Source: Klebsormidium nitens (Eukaryota > Streptophyta > Klebsormidiophyceae > Klebsormidiales > Klebsormidiaceae). Taken from it: DNA of 64,000 bases. The notes below the pieces were generated by a model, which was not told the DNA's origin, did not search any database, and saw only the letters and a program-made list of their open reading frames with translations. Every line of letters begins with the position of its first letter. Position 1 is the first letter of the stretch. Below, in pieces: positions 45,722-63,552 of the stretch. The stretch lies in NCBI GenBank assembly GCA_000708835.1, contig DF237394.1, positions 1 to 64,000 of the forward strand, written 5' to 3'. The translations under genes were made by a program, and so were the position numbers.

Positions 45722-47339
45722 CTATCTAAGCAAGAAAGGTCCCTCGACGGTACCACATTTGCGATCAATGGTGATGTAGCAGGCGGGCCAGGGGCGGGCC
45801 AGTCGAATGATTGCCAGGACTTGGTCACGGTAGCACCGTAGTACATCCTCTGCCAAGGCTCTCTGCCACAAGGCTCTCTGCCAAGGCTCCTATCTGGCCA
45901 GATTTTCGTTTCCTGTGTCATCCATGGAGTGCCGTACCTATAGCAAAATGAGGACCGGGCGGTACGCTCAACACTAGGAGGTACCGTAGCGCCATTCCCA
46001 TTCGCACTAAAACAATCCATTTTAGGCCGTTGCGAAAAAATCGAAATTAAGGTCTGGGCTTGGTGCGAAAATGCGAAGTGAAAGAAAATCCAAAACCAGC
46101 ATCGAAAGGGGCAAAACAGCCCTTAAAAACTGTAAAATGGGCTCAGTGCGAAAAAATAAAAACTATCCCATAACCTGGTGCGAAATGCCAGAACTTTAGA
46201 AATTAATTATTCGCACCAAGCTGGTGCGAATTTCAATGTCTCTACGAAGGTACGGTATGCCACGTGGTCTGATCGAGCAACTTGACTGGTTGTCAGTGCC
46301 ACGAGGCCAGGGACCACAGTGCACACCCCCACGCAAGTACCGTATGGGGGTTCACGCAAGTACGGTACCTAGGCATCATGTCAAAACATACATATGTGCA
46401 GTGGCGTCCGGACATCCGGTCTTCTGAATTTCCTCGGTAGGGCTGGTGGCCGGTTCTCGGAGCTCCCTGGCGAGAAGACGAGGGGCCTGGTGGCCGGTGC
46501 CCGGTTTACCTACGTCTTGACAGCCTCCAAAAGTCACAGATCTCAGAAACAATTCCGCCTATAATAATTGAAACGACCTCGTATATATGTATCTACCCTT
46601 GCCAGCCCCCTGCAAGAGATTAGGCCACATCAACCGGTCTCGAAGAAGATTGTCAAACGGGTTTTGTCAAATCGACAACTTGGGGGCCCAATCGCAAATG
46701 CTACACGTTGCCTGGCGCGTAAGTGTGGGTTAGGGCTTTCAGTTGGAAGTGCCCGGGGGCTCCTAGCTGGATACAACTTGAAGATCTGGGCCTGGGAAAT
46801 GTGAGGGAGCTGCCAAATTAAGTACCGGTACTGTGACCTAGGACACAGGTAGGTACCCAGTAGGTACCTTCGTGCCGTTCATCCAAGCGCCCAGGGCCGC
46901 GCTGGGCGATCCCTCGGGCCCGGCCCTCGTCAAATTGGTCAACCCCAGTCATAGTACACCGACTCGGTACTTACCGTCCAAATTCGACCGCCGACTCGCT
47001 TGTAGTCTTTAGAGGATGTGTCCGGTACCGTACCGCGAGGTTTATTCTGGGCATACCGGTAATTAAAAGCGGATGCCACCTGCGAAAATGCCCCTTGTAT
47101 GTGGACTGCTTGGAAAGAGAGGCGTCTGCAAGAATGCTCTGGAGTCTGGGGCGCCTCTACGGTACTTACCGTACCCCCATAATCCGCTGCCCAACGCACA
47201 GCCTGGGCGTGAAAGCACGCGTTGCATCTTGACAGCTCTGACGGCTGCACAGGTAGGCTCGAAGCCGAAGATTTACCTCGAGGTGTGCTGCTGCTAAAAG
47301 TGGGGTGTGGTCTTTTTTGCACCTCAAGGCCACAGCATA
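45722..47339. other. Divergent intergenic region with GTGCGAA repeats and CGGTAC palindromes
   Basis: This contains the promoters of the rhodanese gene (minus) and the CDPK (plus). A 230-bp AT-rich block with repeated GTGCGAA (46000-46231) and clusters of CGGTAC/GTACCG words (about 46340-46380, 46820-46880, 46970-47175) fill much of it. No other gene is supported. Confidence 0.5.
46000..46231. repeat. Possible miniature element with GTGCGAA repeats
   Basis: The block starts with ATTCGCACTA (46000-46009) and ends with TGGTGCGAAT (46222-46231), an imperfect inverted pair. The end also forms a perfect 10+3+10 palindrome (46209-46231). Inside, TGCGAAA or GTGCGAA recurs at least four more times (about 46032-46183). 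Repeated subterminal words and inverted ends suggest a small non-autonomous element. No target-site duplication was identified. Confidence 0.4.
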
Positions 47340-52170
<4,831 letters not shown>

Positions 52171-53506
52171 TCCACCAGCTCTTTCAGCATATCCTCCAAA
52201 CAAACAGAAGACCCGCTTTTTGCTAAGTTGCAAGCAGTGTCGCTGTTGGGACAGCCAGATGTCGGCCGAGTGCCTGCTGGTCTCACTCCTCAGACTTCGC
52301 GACGACAGTGCAAGTGCTCAACTGTGCCAGGATAGCACGGAGTCGAGTCGACCACTTTTTGATTCTACAAACTTTTAAGCAGAAGAGGACTTGAAGTGCT
52401 CGCAGTGCTGAAGATAGAAGCAATGCAAAGATGGCGGACTTAGCGGTTGCACTTTCCTACTATACATACAGAGACAATTGAAGTGCGGTTCAGGTACGTT
52501 CTACTTAGACAAGTTGGGAGTCTGGACTTTCAGCGCCCTTCAATGTAGCGCTTGGAGATGCACACTTACTCCAGGCGTTTGTCCAATCAAGTCAAACTTT
52601 TACAATCAAGTACAATTGATCACTCTGTTGGATCTGCAAAAGCAAAGACAAGGCCTTTAGTCTCATCTTCGAGAAGAAAACAAGTCTTCTCACAACAATC
52701 CCATTGACACCATAGCGAACTCCAGTCAAGTTTGTTGGCCTCTCATGTGTACACACTGTCTAGTTAGTAAAGCTTGAAGTGCAGCAGATTGACATGACCC
52801 CGCCTACATGCGGAAATGGTAAAGTGACGGTGCTCGGTTCCCAACACGATGATGCAATTGGGGCACGCGCATCACAGGTTAAAGCCTGCCGGGTGCCAAA
52901 ACCCTGCTCATCACCAAATGGAACCTAGCTTGAGCTAGATATGAGGACTTGCCCCATCGGTTGGCCATGATAGACAGTGCACGACAAAGTCGCTCTAGTC
53001 GCATAGTGCTTGCAAACACACCATTGCACGCGTGGCACATGCATAGGTTTTTCCAGTTGTCTGCCCCTCTTATCGCCACAATCTGCAGAATCTTGCTTCC
53101 AGTATAAAAGCATACTCAAAGAGGGTGCTTGCTTGAACGCATTCTCGTCTTATGCTTCCATTCGTTCCATCAATCATTCATTCATGCATCAGATTCAAGA
53201 AGCTTGATAGCTGCATTCCTGAATTTACTCAAGAGCTAAGCCACCATTCAATGCGAGTTGGGCAGTGGTCCTAGGCTACTAGGTACAGGCTACGGTAGCA
53301 GTACCTACCGGTACTAGAGGACTAGAGCTCGCTAGTCTCGTAGGTATACGGTACTGACGAAGTTTCATTGTTCTCTAGGAGGGACATAGCAATAGGTTCA
53401 AAGCCACCAGCATTGAACTCTGCGCATCAACTGGGATGAGTTCATCTATGCTCTAGCAGCCCCGAGTTGCGCAGCATTGTGGGGTTGTGCTGCTGCTCGG
53501 TGCCCC
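52171..53506. other. Intergenic region between CDPK and PANK genes
   Basis: The 1.3 kb hold the CDPK 3' end and the PANK2 promoter. A TATAAAAG at about 53103 is a possible core promoter about 400 bp before the PANK start. A cluster of GTAC/CTAG-rich palindromic words lies at about 53270-53350. No gene is supported. Confidence 0.45.
53102..53110 (+). promoter_or_regulatory. Possible TATA box of the PANK2-like gene
   Basis: TATAAAAG sits about 400 bp upstream of the ATG at 53507, which would imply a 5' UTR near 370 nt. It is the only strong TATA match in the spacer. Support is positional only. Confidence 0.25.
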
Positions 53507-56500
53507 ATGTCGCGCCCTTCCCCTCGCCCGGTGCTCAACCTGAGCGGGGCCGCCATCCATGGGCCCGAGGAGGAGAAGCACCCCAGCATCCTGCTGCCCA
53601 ACCAGCAGCAAGACGTCAGCCACTTTGCAATCGACATTGGAGGTAGGCACAGACGCCGGTCTTGTTGGCACATCGAACCTGTGGGCCCTTGAATCGTACA
53701 GAGGCGATCAAAATGTATTGCAGCCGCGTCACGTTAGACAAAGTTTACAATGTGTTCATCCGGCTGAAAACCAGTGGTGCTGGGTGTGATATGCCCCATG
53801 TCTGGCGATAGATGCATTGTGATGGTGCTGAAAAGGGGCCCTCGCTGTTTCTGGCAGCTAATGAGATTGATTGAGAGGTCAATCCTTCAAAATATGAGTT
53901 TTACTTGGAGGCACAGGCCCCGCTGACTTGCGCTCCTTGTGATGTCAGGCTCTCTCATCAAGCTGGTCTACTTCTCCAAGCACCCCGACTCCACACCTCC
54001 GCTGGACCGAAGCAAGGGGCAAACACGCCCCCCAACGCCCCCTCAAGCCCCCGATGCTCTCCAAGGTATGCTGCCTGTGTGCTTCCTGATCTCGCCAGTA
54101 GGCCCCGTTTGATAAGTGCGTCTAATCAGTAGGCCTGCCGTTGATGCAGTCTGTTAATTCTTGAAAACCTTGTGTGAGCCATTGTGTGGTGTACGCACCC
54201 CCACGTGAAACTGGCCCTTGCAGAGCGCGCCAGCAGCCATGAGGGCGCCGGCACTTCCAAGGCTGCTGTCTCCTCCCCCCGCCTCAGCAGCTGGCCCTCG
54301 CTGCGCGCCGCTCTGCGCAAAGGCGGCCGCCTCCACTTCGTCAAGTTTGAGACTGCCAAGTTGAGCGGTGAGACATGCTGAGGGCAGATCTCCTATGCCG
54401 GGTCAGAGGGAGCCTGTCAAACAGGATCACCCCTCCAAGGAGACACAAGCTGCAACTAGCGGTGCCAGATATTGCTTGGGACGCTTCCTCTCCACTGGTG
54501 TGTTCAGCAATTCAGCTCTACATCCTCACTTGATTTTCGGCCTCCATCTCAAAGAGGCTTCTGTTTTTGTGCAGAGTGCCTGGAGTTCATCGAACAGAAG
54601 AAGCTGCACTATTACAAGTGAGCCACCGCATCTAGGACAGCGTTCTTTTATATGGTCAATTGAAAGCCCGGGCTCAGCGCTCGGGATGAAGGATCATGAG
54701 ACGCACTGATTGCCTTTTGTCGAAGCGTCCCCGAAAATGTAATTTGGCAATTCCCATGATCATGCATTTTGTGTCGTTTGTCAACAGTGCCATGGGGCTG
54801 GAGGGGCAGGAGGACACGGTGTGGGGCTACGGCGCAGCCAAGGACGTCACCATCAAGGTGGGCACTCATGCCGCCACCCTGGCAGGCCAGGCCCAGCTGT
54901 CAGCAGTGCGGCATCGCTGGTGTAATGACCTGTCTCTTTCGAAGCTCAGTCATCTTTGCCGTTGAGTGCGCTTGAAAAGGAAGTCCGGGCAAGGGCGTCG
55001 AGGTCTTGATCGCGCCACATGTTGATCGTCTGTGTGTGGCAGGCGACGGGCGGGGGTGCGTTCAAGTACGCTGACGTGTTCAAGGAGCGGATGGGCATCA
55101 CGCTGGAGAAGGAGGACGAGATGGAGTGCCTCGTGGCGGGGGCCAACTTCCTGCTCAAGGCAAGCCTCTGCACACCACCCCCAGCACGCCAGCGGGGAAC
55201 TGCAGGGGGAACCGCACAGCTTATGAAAGAATCCATGGCCGAGTCATGAATGCGGGATCGGTGCGCGTTGAACGAACAACAATGTGGGGTGCTCGTGAAG
55301 CAGGGAATGCTGAGCGCGTTATGTTATGAGCAAACATCGCCCGGCTGCTTTTTTGAAGCTGGACCAAGCTCGAAGGACGACGACTTAAAAGTGGGCCCAC
55401 AACGTTCACAGGCGCAGGTGCCCGCTTGGCTGACCCGAATCCCGCGTGCAGGCGGTGCGCGACGAGGCGTACACGCACATGGACGGCCGGAAGCAGTTCG
55501 TGCACTTCTCGCAGCCCAGCGACCTCTTCCCGTACCTGCTCGTCAACATCGGCTCCGGCGTCAGCATGATCAAGGTGCGCACACGACCGTATCCTGGCCC
55601 CTCCGTGGGCGGGGGCGTTCGAGGTCTTGGTTCGATTTCGTCAGAAATTACTATTTTCAAAGTGCCTTCCCTCAACACACTTCTGAATCAAACCCTGTAT
55701 CAAGGTGCCTGTCAACGGGGAGCTGGTTTCTAGAATAGGTAGAAGGTAGAAGTCGCTCTACAAGGGGCTCGAAGGTGGTTCCCAGAGACACTTGTCTAGA
55801 ACATCCGAGTCCCACACCACGCATCAAACCTGCCACTTTCGGGCAACGCGTTTGTGCCTTGGCTCATAAGGTCGCCGTTGGCGTCCTCCCAATCGTGCTG
55901 CAGAGACTGGCACCTGCGCGCCAGCGTGTGTGCACCGCCGGCTGAGGCTGTACGTGGGTGGGCGTGCAGGTGAACGAGGACAGCTCCTTTGAGCGCGTAA
56001 GCGGCACCAACCTGGGGGGCGGCACCTTCTGGGGGCTCGGCCGCCTCCTCACCAAGTGCTCCAGGTCCGTGCTCGATCATCTGCGCCGCTCGTCGTACTT
56101 CCTTGTCTAGCTCTAGTCCTTCCGGTGCGATCCCGATCGATCACTCGAGGCTATCCCAGATCGTTGGCAGGGCATGTCCAACATTGTGGTCGCTCAATTA
56201 TCGAAATAACGGTCTTTTCCCCCTCTCCGCTTTGCCGCCCAGTGCAGCATCTGACAGATGATACGCTTATGAAGACAGCTAGTGCCGTTCCGCACAAGTC
56301 GCATGCTGATACTCTCAGCACCATATCAGGAGGGCGGTGTGGTCCGAGCATGAGGACTGACGTCGCGCGCTATGTGTGCAGCTTTGACGAGATCCTGGAG
56401 ATGACGCGGCGCGGCGACAACAGTGCTGTGGACATGCTAGTGGGGGACATCTACGGCGGCATGGACTACAGCAAGGTGCGCCCGAACTGACCACGGGGGC

Positions 56501-59500
56501 CGTGCACTGCGCCCCGCCCTTATTGATTCTTATTGATCATTATGGGCTAGCCGGCGCCGCTTGTCACGCTACTCGATTGTCTCGCTTGGTTCGGATCGGT
56601 TCACATGGCACCTGAACAGCGGTTTGATAGGCCAGACTGCCCGGGTTTTCCGAGCATGCCGGGGCGGCTGGGCAGAGCCGGGTCCCTTTGCTGCTCACGC
56701 GGGTGGCCGTGTATGCACGCGCAGATTGGGCTGTCCGCGAGCACGATCGCGAGCAGTTTCGGCAAGGTGGTGTCACAGGACAAGGGCCTGGAGGACTACC
56801 GCCCCGAGGACATCGCGCTGTCGCTCGTGCGCATGGTCTCGTACAACATCGGACAGGTGAACTACGAATGGATATGCAGCCACGGACATGCCCGATCCGT
56901 CGAAACAGTCCGGATGAAGCAGCCCGCTCCTGAGCTTGCTTTGCCACTTGCTGTCCGCCACCTTCGTCCCTTGCTTCGGATCTATTTCCAGTTTGTTGCA
57001 AAAGGAAGACTTGCGACCAGCGTTATTTTTTGTCGCCCTGTCCCTAGACCGCCCACCGCGTGTGCTGCTCGTGTCCGCCTAGATCTCGGTGCTGAACGCG
57101 ATGCGGTACGGCCTGAAGCGCATTTTCTTCGGCGGCTTCTTCATCCGCGGCCACGACATCACCATGGACATCATCGCCTTCGCCATCAACTTCTGGTGAG
57201 CGCCACTCTCGGGTGCATCCCTGTACATCTTCGCGCGCCGCAGCGCCTCGGCTGACGTTGCCAAGGCTGCGTGTCACGTGAGAGCAGCACATGCACAATG
57301 CAGATCCGACTCTGCGCCCTGCCACGAACTTCCGCGTGCTGTCGTCGCAGTGGCTCGGCCCTTTCCGCTGCAGGTCCAAGGGCGCGATGCGCGCGATGTT
57401 TCTGCGGCACGAGGGGTTCCTGGGCGCGCTGGGCGCGTTCCTGAGCTACAACGACGAGGCGGGCCCGCTGCTGCAGGGCAGCACCAGCAGCCAGTTCGTG
57501 GAGCGCTTCCCCATGGGCGCGCCCTTCGCGGGCGGCGAGGTGCACGGGCCGCCCATCAAGGACCTCAACGAAAAGGTGAGGGTCAGTTCCCTAGCAACTC
57601 CGACTTCCGTCGGCTTTTTCTGGGCGGTCGCGCGAGATATGCGGCTGGAGGGCTGATACGCGCTCTGGGAGTAGGACGCTTCAGAATACAAGTGGTCCAA
57701 AAAGTGTCGGGATCATGGCAAGATTGTGAAGCCCAGCCGATGGGCAGGTGGAGAGGGTCTGCTGCAGATCGGTTTGCTATTGTGCCTTCTCTTCTTGTAT
57801 GATACCGATCCGTGCGGCGGGCAGATCACGTGGATGGAGAAGTTCGTGCGCACGGGCAGCGGCATCACGGCGCCCACCCCAACGTCGCAGCCGCCACCCG
57901 ACCTGGCGCGCACCGCGTCGGGGCCCAGCCTGCACGTCGGCGTCCTGCACCTCTACCCCTCGCTCGAGCCCTTCCCCCTCCTCGACGAACGCCAAGCGTG
58001 AGCGCTGCTGCCGAGAACCGCCCCAGGCACTGGCGCACTGCTTCAGCTGACCGCCATCGCCACCAAGCAGTCCGGACTGTTTCAAACACTCTGTTCAATC
58101 ATGCAACTTCCTAGCGGGGCTCACGACGTCGGGCGTGCTGCCTAGATTGCCCCGAGATCTGACCCCAGGATAGGACTCTCCTCCGTCCTTGCCGGCAGCA
58201 GGCTGTCTGCTGACCCGCGCGCTGCTTGCCTATCCCCTGCAGTAGCTACGAGCCCAACACCTTTGACATGGCGGATCCCGAAGAACGAGAGTGAGCCCCG
58301 GCCACTGCGCACTTACATCACGTTGCACGTTCTTTGCGGTATTGTCGACGTCATGCTGACTGAGTCAAACCCTCCGGCGGTTGACCGCCCCTTCTCTAGC
58401 TCCGCAGACGAAAGGGCGGAGGCGCAGCAGAGCCCCATGCATGGCTGTACATGATTCTCGGTGTATGCGCGCACAGGTACTGGCTGCGCATCCTGGAGGC
58501 GCACATCCCTGGCGTAGTGGAGAAGGCCGTCGCCAGCGAGGGCAGCACCGACGACGCGCAGCGCCGCGGCCACGCCTTCGCGCTCGCCTTCCAGGCGCAC
58601 CTCGCCAAGTCAGCGCCGCATCCTCTCCCTGCTCTTACGGCCGGGACTCAAGAGCCATTCAGCAAACGCGTCATGCGCTTGAACTTTCAAACGCACTTTC
58701 GTGCACCTAGACGATTACCCGCGTTCTCCTAGTTCGGCAGGGCTAGCTCGATTGGCTTGAGCCACTGTGTCGGGATCGGAGAGTTCCTCCCCTGCAACCC
58801 TTTGCGGCCTCCACTTGGCTGTGTACTGGTGCCAGATTTCGCCTTCCTAACGACGTGGCGGTTGTTGTGTGGCAGGCTGCGCGCGGAGCCTGCTGCGTAC
58901 GGGCAGCTGGGGCTGGCCAACCTGCTGGACATGCGCGAGGACTGCCTGCGCGAGTTCAGCTTCCGCGACGCCTACCGCACCGTCAAGGAGAGGTCAGCCG
59001 CTGCACCACCTGCCCCGCCGCCGCCCGGCTCCTGAGCTGCAACAAGCGGATGCCGGGCTGGGTCGTATTCACTTGGAGGCGATGCCAGTGCCCACACAAA
59101 TGCAGATTCTGGACTCTGCGCCTCGACTCAATGGCCGCCACCTTTGAATGTCTTGCTGGCCCCGTGCTTGCTGTGCCCGCTGCTTCTCACCCCCTGCCTG
59201 CGTGGCGCGGTGCAGGGAGAACGAGGCTTCTTTGGCGGTGCTGCCGGACCTGCTCGCCGAGCTGGACGCCATGACGCCCGTGAGCCCGCCGCCCTCGCAC
59301 CGCACCCTGCCGCTGACTGCTCGGGCCCGCAATTTGTTTCAGGACCTGCCCACCGACCCAGCCCCGGCTGCTGCTTCCGGCGCGGGCGCTTACGCGGTGC
59401 TAATGTGGGTGTGGTGACCGCAGGACTTGCGGCTGACGGCTCTGGTGGAGGGCGTGCTGGCGGGCAACATCTTCGACTGGGGCAGCGCGGCGTGCGTGGA

Positions 59501-61065
59501 GCTGTACCAGAGCGGGACCATCCTGGACATCTACCGCATGAGCCGCAACAAGCTCAAGCGCCCATGGAAGGCGAGCCGCCGCGCCAATTCGTCCCGTGCG
59601 GCACGATCGTGCTTCTCTTGCTGTCGAGCCGAGGAATTACTGTCAGTACTGTGGCATGGGTGCCGGCCTTGTTACCCCTTGCCCGCAGCTCTTAACGTTG
59701 TCGGTATCGCCTTCCGCAGGTCGATGACTTTGACGCGTTGAAGCAGCGCTTTCTAGGGGACGGCACGGGCCCCCGTGAGTAGCCCCACCTTTACCCCCCC
59801 GCTTGCGGTAGCCAGGCTGCGCGTGACTTCTATTCTGCACAACTGTTTCATGCTATAAGCCTGGTGCTGCAGCTTGTTGCCGCTGACCTTAATCCGCAGC
59901 ATTTGGTCCATTGACAACATCGTCGCCGTTAGCTCTTTGCATGCTGCTCTTCTTCCCAATTGGAATCTCGTACGTCATGTTGTCGCATCTCTCCTCTCAG
60001 CCCCCTCCTTTTGCCCACCTGTCTCTCACCCCGCCCCTCCCTGGCCCGCCCAGCGCCCCGGCCCCACGCGCGCGCGTTGCTGTTCGTGGACAACAGCGGT
60101 GCGGACGCGGTGCTGGGCATGATTCCGCTGGCGCGCGAGCTGCTGCGGCGCGGCACAGCCGTGGCCATGGTGGCCAACAGCCAGCCCGCCATCAACGACA
60201 TCACGCAGCCCGAGCTGGAGCACGTCCTGGACGCCGCAGCGCAGGTCAGCAACCCACTGCCGCTGCGAATAGTATGTACGATGACATAGCAAAGAGAGGG
60301 CAACAAACGCTGCCAGCGGGTTTGAAGCGATTCGCAAAGCCAGCACTATGAAGGCACGCAACAAAATAACAGTCCGGGGCATTGGTTCGTCACGCTGTTC
60401 CGTTGTGCTTTGCAGCACGATGAGCTCCTGCGGTCGGCGCTGGAGGCTGGGGCGGAAGCGAGGCGGGCCGCGGGCAATGCCGCGAGTGGCAGCGAGGGCG
60501 GGTCTGGCCCGGCACGGCTGTGGGTGGTGGGCAATGGGCACGGCAGTCCGTGCATCGACTTCCGGCGCGTGAGCGCGGAGCTGGCGGCGGCGGCGGAGGG
60601 GGCGGACCTGCTGGTGCTGGAGGGGATGGGCCGCGCGCTGCATACCAACTTCAACACGCGCTTCAAGTGCGAGGTCGTCAAGGTGAGGGCCGCTGCACCA
60701 CAACCTGTGTGGCCCCACGAACGCTTCATCGCAAGAAGGGCGTTTTACCCTCAGTGCATGCACTGCTCGATTGATACCCAGCGGCTAAAGGGCAGAGGCG
60801 TGGACTTGTGTCATCATCTATAGTATTGCACAATGCTCGATGTTACATGGTTGGCATCACATAAGGGCTTCGAGGTCTTTCGCTGGTTGTGGCCACATAT
60901 CTGCCACATATCTGGCAACCATACTGCACGCTCCTCATGGACCTTACAAAGAAGTTCCCTGTGCAGTTGGCAATGATCAAGAACCAGCGGTTGGCGGAGC
61001 GGCTGGTTGGAGGCAACATCTTTGATTGCGTCTGTAGATACGAAGTGCCTCCAGCGAGCCCCTAA
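53507..61065 (+). CDS. Pantothenate kinase 2-like: type II PanK fused to DUF89 phosphatase
   Basis: Twenty-two exons, all phases agreeing: 53507-53642, 53949-54065, 54224-54367, 54575-54617, 54788-54857, 55043-55159, 55452-55574, 55970-56064, 56382-56475, 56725-56856, 57083-57195, 57374-57575, 57825-57997, 58243-58290, 58477-58608, 58876-58992, 59216-59279, 59424-59570, 59720-59774, 60054-60244, 60416-60682, 60967-61065; 892 residues, near Arabidopsis PANK2 (about 900). The N-terminal half is an eukaryotic type II pantothenate kinase: FAIDIGGSLIKLVYF (ATP loop), GGRLHFVKFE, ATGGGAFKYAD, LVNIGSGVSMIK, ERVSGTNLGGGTFWG. It makes 4'-phosphopantothenate, the first step of CoA synthesis. The C-terminal half is a DUF89 metal-dependent phosphatase with LLFVDNSGAD (Asp720-Asn721), GSPCIDFRRVS and GADLLVLEGMGRALHTN, shown for this family to act on 4'-phosphopantetheine-type metabolites. 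The introns after 55159 and 59570 begin with GC. Confidence 0.95.
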
Positions 61066-62354
61066 AAGTTGGCCAGGTCTCCTCAAGATTCGATTGTTGT
61101 ATATAGCGGCAAGCTAGCCTCAGCGAGCGCTCCTGGATCGAACAGCCGAGCCTCAATTCCAGAATCTTAAAGACGTATATGAACCATGTTATATGATGGA
61201 TAATTTCTTAACAGTCATATGATTGCATTTGACCTCCAAAAAAACCCGTTGCAACGCTCCGGGCGAACCATGTTGGTTTCTCGCCCAAGCGCGGCTTGCA
61301 GTTGATTCCTTTGCAGCTCGAAAATTTCAAAGGGAAAGTGTAGATACTGATCATAATGTCATCTCGCATGCAGAACCTGCACGTACTTGAGTCAAACCTC
61401 TCGAAGCATGTGGGGGAAAAGTGATACCCATGCAGGTTCCGGCCGCAGCAATGAATGCAGAAAGTTAATCATACTCGCGGTTCTCACCATGGTAACGATA
61501 CTTCCGATTTTGTCAATAATCGGCCTGGCGCAGGCGTAGATTCGAAAAGCACGTTATGCGTTGTTTTAAGTCCTCATGTCCATGTGCCCATAGGAGGCCA
61601 ATTGGCATCAACGGGCTAATGAATCCAAGGTCGCCCACGTGGCTCTTCGGCCGGCAATAAGCGCTCTATAGCTGAAGTGCCTGGTCAAGATCTGATACGA
61701 CGGCAAACCGCATTGCCAGCCTTGTCACGCTGACGGTTGCACAAGCCTAAGCCATCTCCGACCTCAGGTGGACGTCCTAATCAATGAATTTTCGATCGAC
61801 AAGCTGTTGATTAATCAAGCTTAAGTCGAGATGCGCACGTGCACGTGCACGAGACATTTAAATGCCGTGTACCATGCTCCGAACATGATCAAACAGAGAG
61901 GAACAGCGCCATCCAATGTATACAATCCTGACTCTGATTGCAACTATCTGAAGGCCAAGGTTGATTCATGGCCGGCACCTCAAACAGTGTACTTCGGCCA
62001 GGTTGATCGCGCGGCCGCGTGCACTTAACCGGAGGGTTTTGGAGAACACAAATCCGTGCGGCCGCGAGCTTGAAAAGGAAGGTATCTTTACCCTGTGGAT
62101 CCTGACTCAGGTCGCCGAATCTCGATGACCTGCCGATAGCTTCTGCGGAAGACAGAGCGACACGGCTTTGTTCAAAACCTGGGCGGCACTTGGAGGCGCT
62201 TGCAGCACTGTGTGTTCCAATTGCGTTACCTTGTCACCTTATGAACAAAGACAAGCGCTCTCTGTTGGAGCTCGAAGGGCCCGCAAAAGTTTGAAGCAGT
62301 TGCAGGACGTTTTGAGGGGTTGTATCGATTTATAACCGCGGGCGCTGCCTGAGA
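61066..62354. other. Intergenic region
   Basis: This lies between the PANK2-like gene and the membrane-protein locus. It has a short run of overlapping CACGTG-type words (about 61836-61850), which could be G-box sites, and otherwise nothing I can support. A TTTATAA at about 62329 lies only 26 bp before the next ATG, too close for an ordinary TATA box. Confidence 0.4.
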
Positions 62355-63552
62355 ATGGCGTCTCGAGTCGCGCTGTTCTCCCTCACTCTCCTCGTCTCGC
62401 TCGCCGTGACCAGCTTAAGCTGCGTCGCGGGAGCCGCCCTGGTGCCGGGCCTGTCCCTGCATGACCCCGCCCTGGTGAACGCGTTCCTGCGAAGCACCAA
62501 CCTGAGCAACCCCCAGGCTTCGCACCGGAAGCACGGCGGCCGCTCCAGGTGGTCCGGTGCGACTCGCAAACGGGCGCGGCCCCGCGTCCCAGCTGTACCA
62601 GGCGCAGGCACCCAACGCCTCGTGCGCCGGGTACCCGCCACCCAATGTCACCGCTGTGCGCCTAAACACGATGCAAGTTCGTCAAGTACAAGGCTCTGAC
62701 CCTCTTCGTCTTTGTCAGCCTGTTCCCGGGACCCCCGCTCTTCGCCGTTGGCTTCGTGTCGCTCTGCTGCCTTCCCCTTGCCCCCAACATGAAGGACATC
62801 CTCATTGCGGAAGCCGAAGGGGACGCTGACGAGGAGCCGCACACGTCAAACCCCACTTCGCAATGCGAGGCCACGTCGGCACAGGAGGGGCCTCCCACCG
62901 GCTCGGCTCACGGTTTGGAGGTGGAGGCTGGCCCGTCTGGTAGTGCGCCTCCCCCTGGCGGCCCGCCTCTGTGGCACCAGGTGGGCGCCTGCTGCCTGCT
63001 GCTGGCGCAAGCTGCGGTCGGCACCCCGGCGGCCATGCCGCAGTTGGTCCCTGCCACCCACCTCGTGCGGCTCGGCCCGGTGGGTCTTCCGACCCCGCGG
63101 AGGGCCTCAACCAGTTTCTAGCTGGCAGAAACGCGAGCCTTGCTCTCACGCTGTGCGCCACGCCCAACATCACCTTCTATGTGGGCTTACCCAACAACTG
63201 CCCGCGGATGGGGGAGCCTTACGGGGTGCGCCTGCCCGTGATCTCGTTCCAGCGCCCAGAGTCGGCGTTCCTAATTTGGGTGGACATGTGCATGGTCATG
63301 ACGGGCAGTATGGCTATCTTTGGCGGCGGCGTCGGGGGTTGCCTCGCTCTGCTGCTCTGGTCGGGTGGGCCCTCTGCGGGCCTCCTCGCGAGAACCAAGA
63401 CGGGTCCGGCTACTCTCGCACGCAGCGCGGCGACGAGGACCTGGAAACAGGCGCACCGCCGGGCCACAGCCAGGCATAGCGGCCAGCAGGGACAGGCCGC
63501 GCGCTCGTCATGGGTCGTCGAGGTGACTCTTCTGGAGACAAGCCAACGGTGA
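62355..63552 (+). pseudogene. Membrane/secretory protein locus with several frame breaks
   Basis: The ATG at 62355 starts a good signal peptide (SLTLLVSLAVTSLSCVAGAA), but protein-like sequence then jumps between frames with no splice sites to explain it. It moves to QAQAPNASCAGYPPPNVTAV (about 62590-62665), then to FVKYKALTLFVFVSLFPG and a long acidic loop (about 62680-63050). Next comes LCATPNITFYVGLPNNCP with a helix ESAFLIWVDMCMVMTGSMAIF (about 63110-63360), and last a DEDLETGAPPG tail ending near 63479. At least three or four single-base shifts are needed. The pieces suggest a multipass membrane protein with N-glycosylation sites, family unknown. It is either a decaying gene or a stretch with indel errors; apparent introns would be far shorter than others in the window. 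Confidence 0.5.

Noticed and set aside
60026-60763. 245-codon minus-strand frame
   Set aside because: It is antisense to the DUF89 phosphatase exons of the PANK2-like gene and interrupted by that gene's introns.
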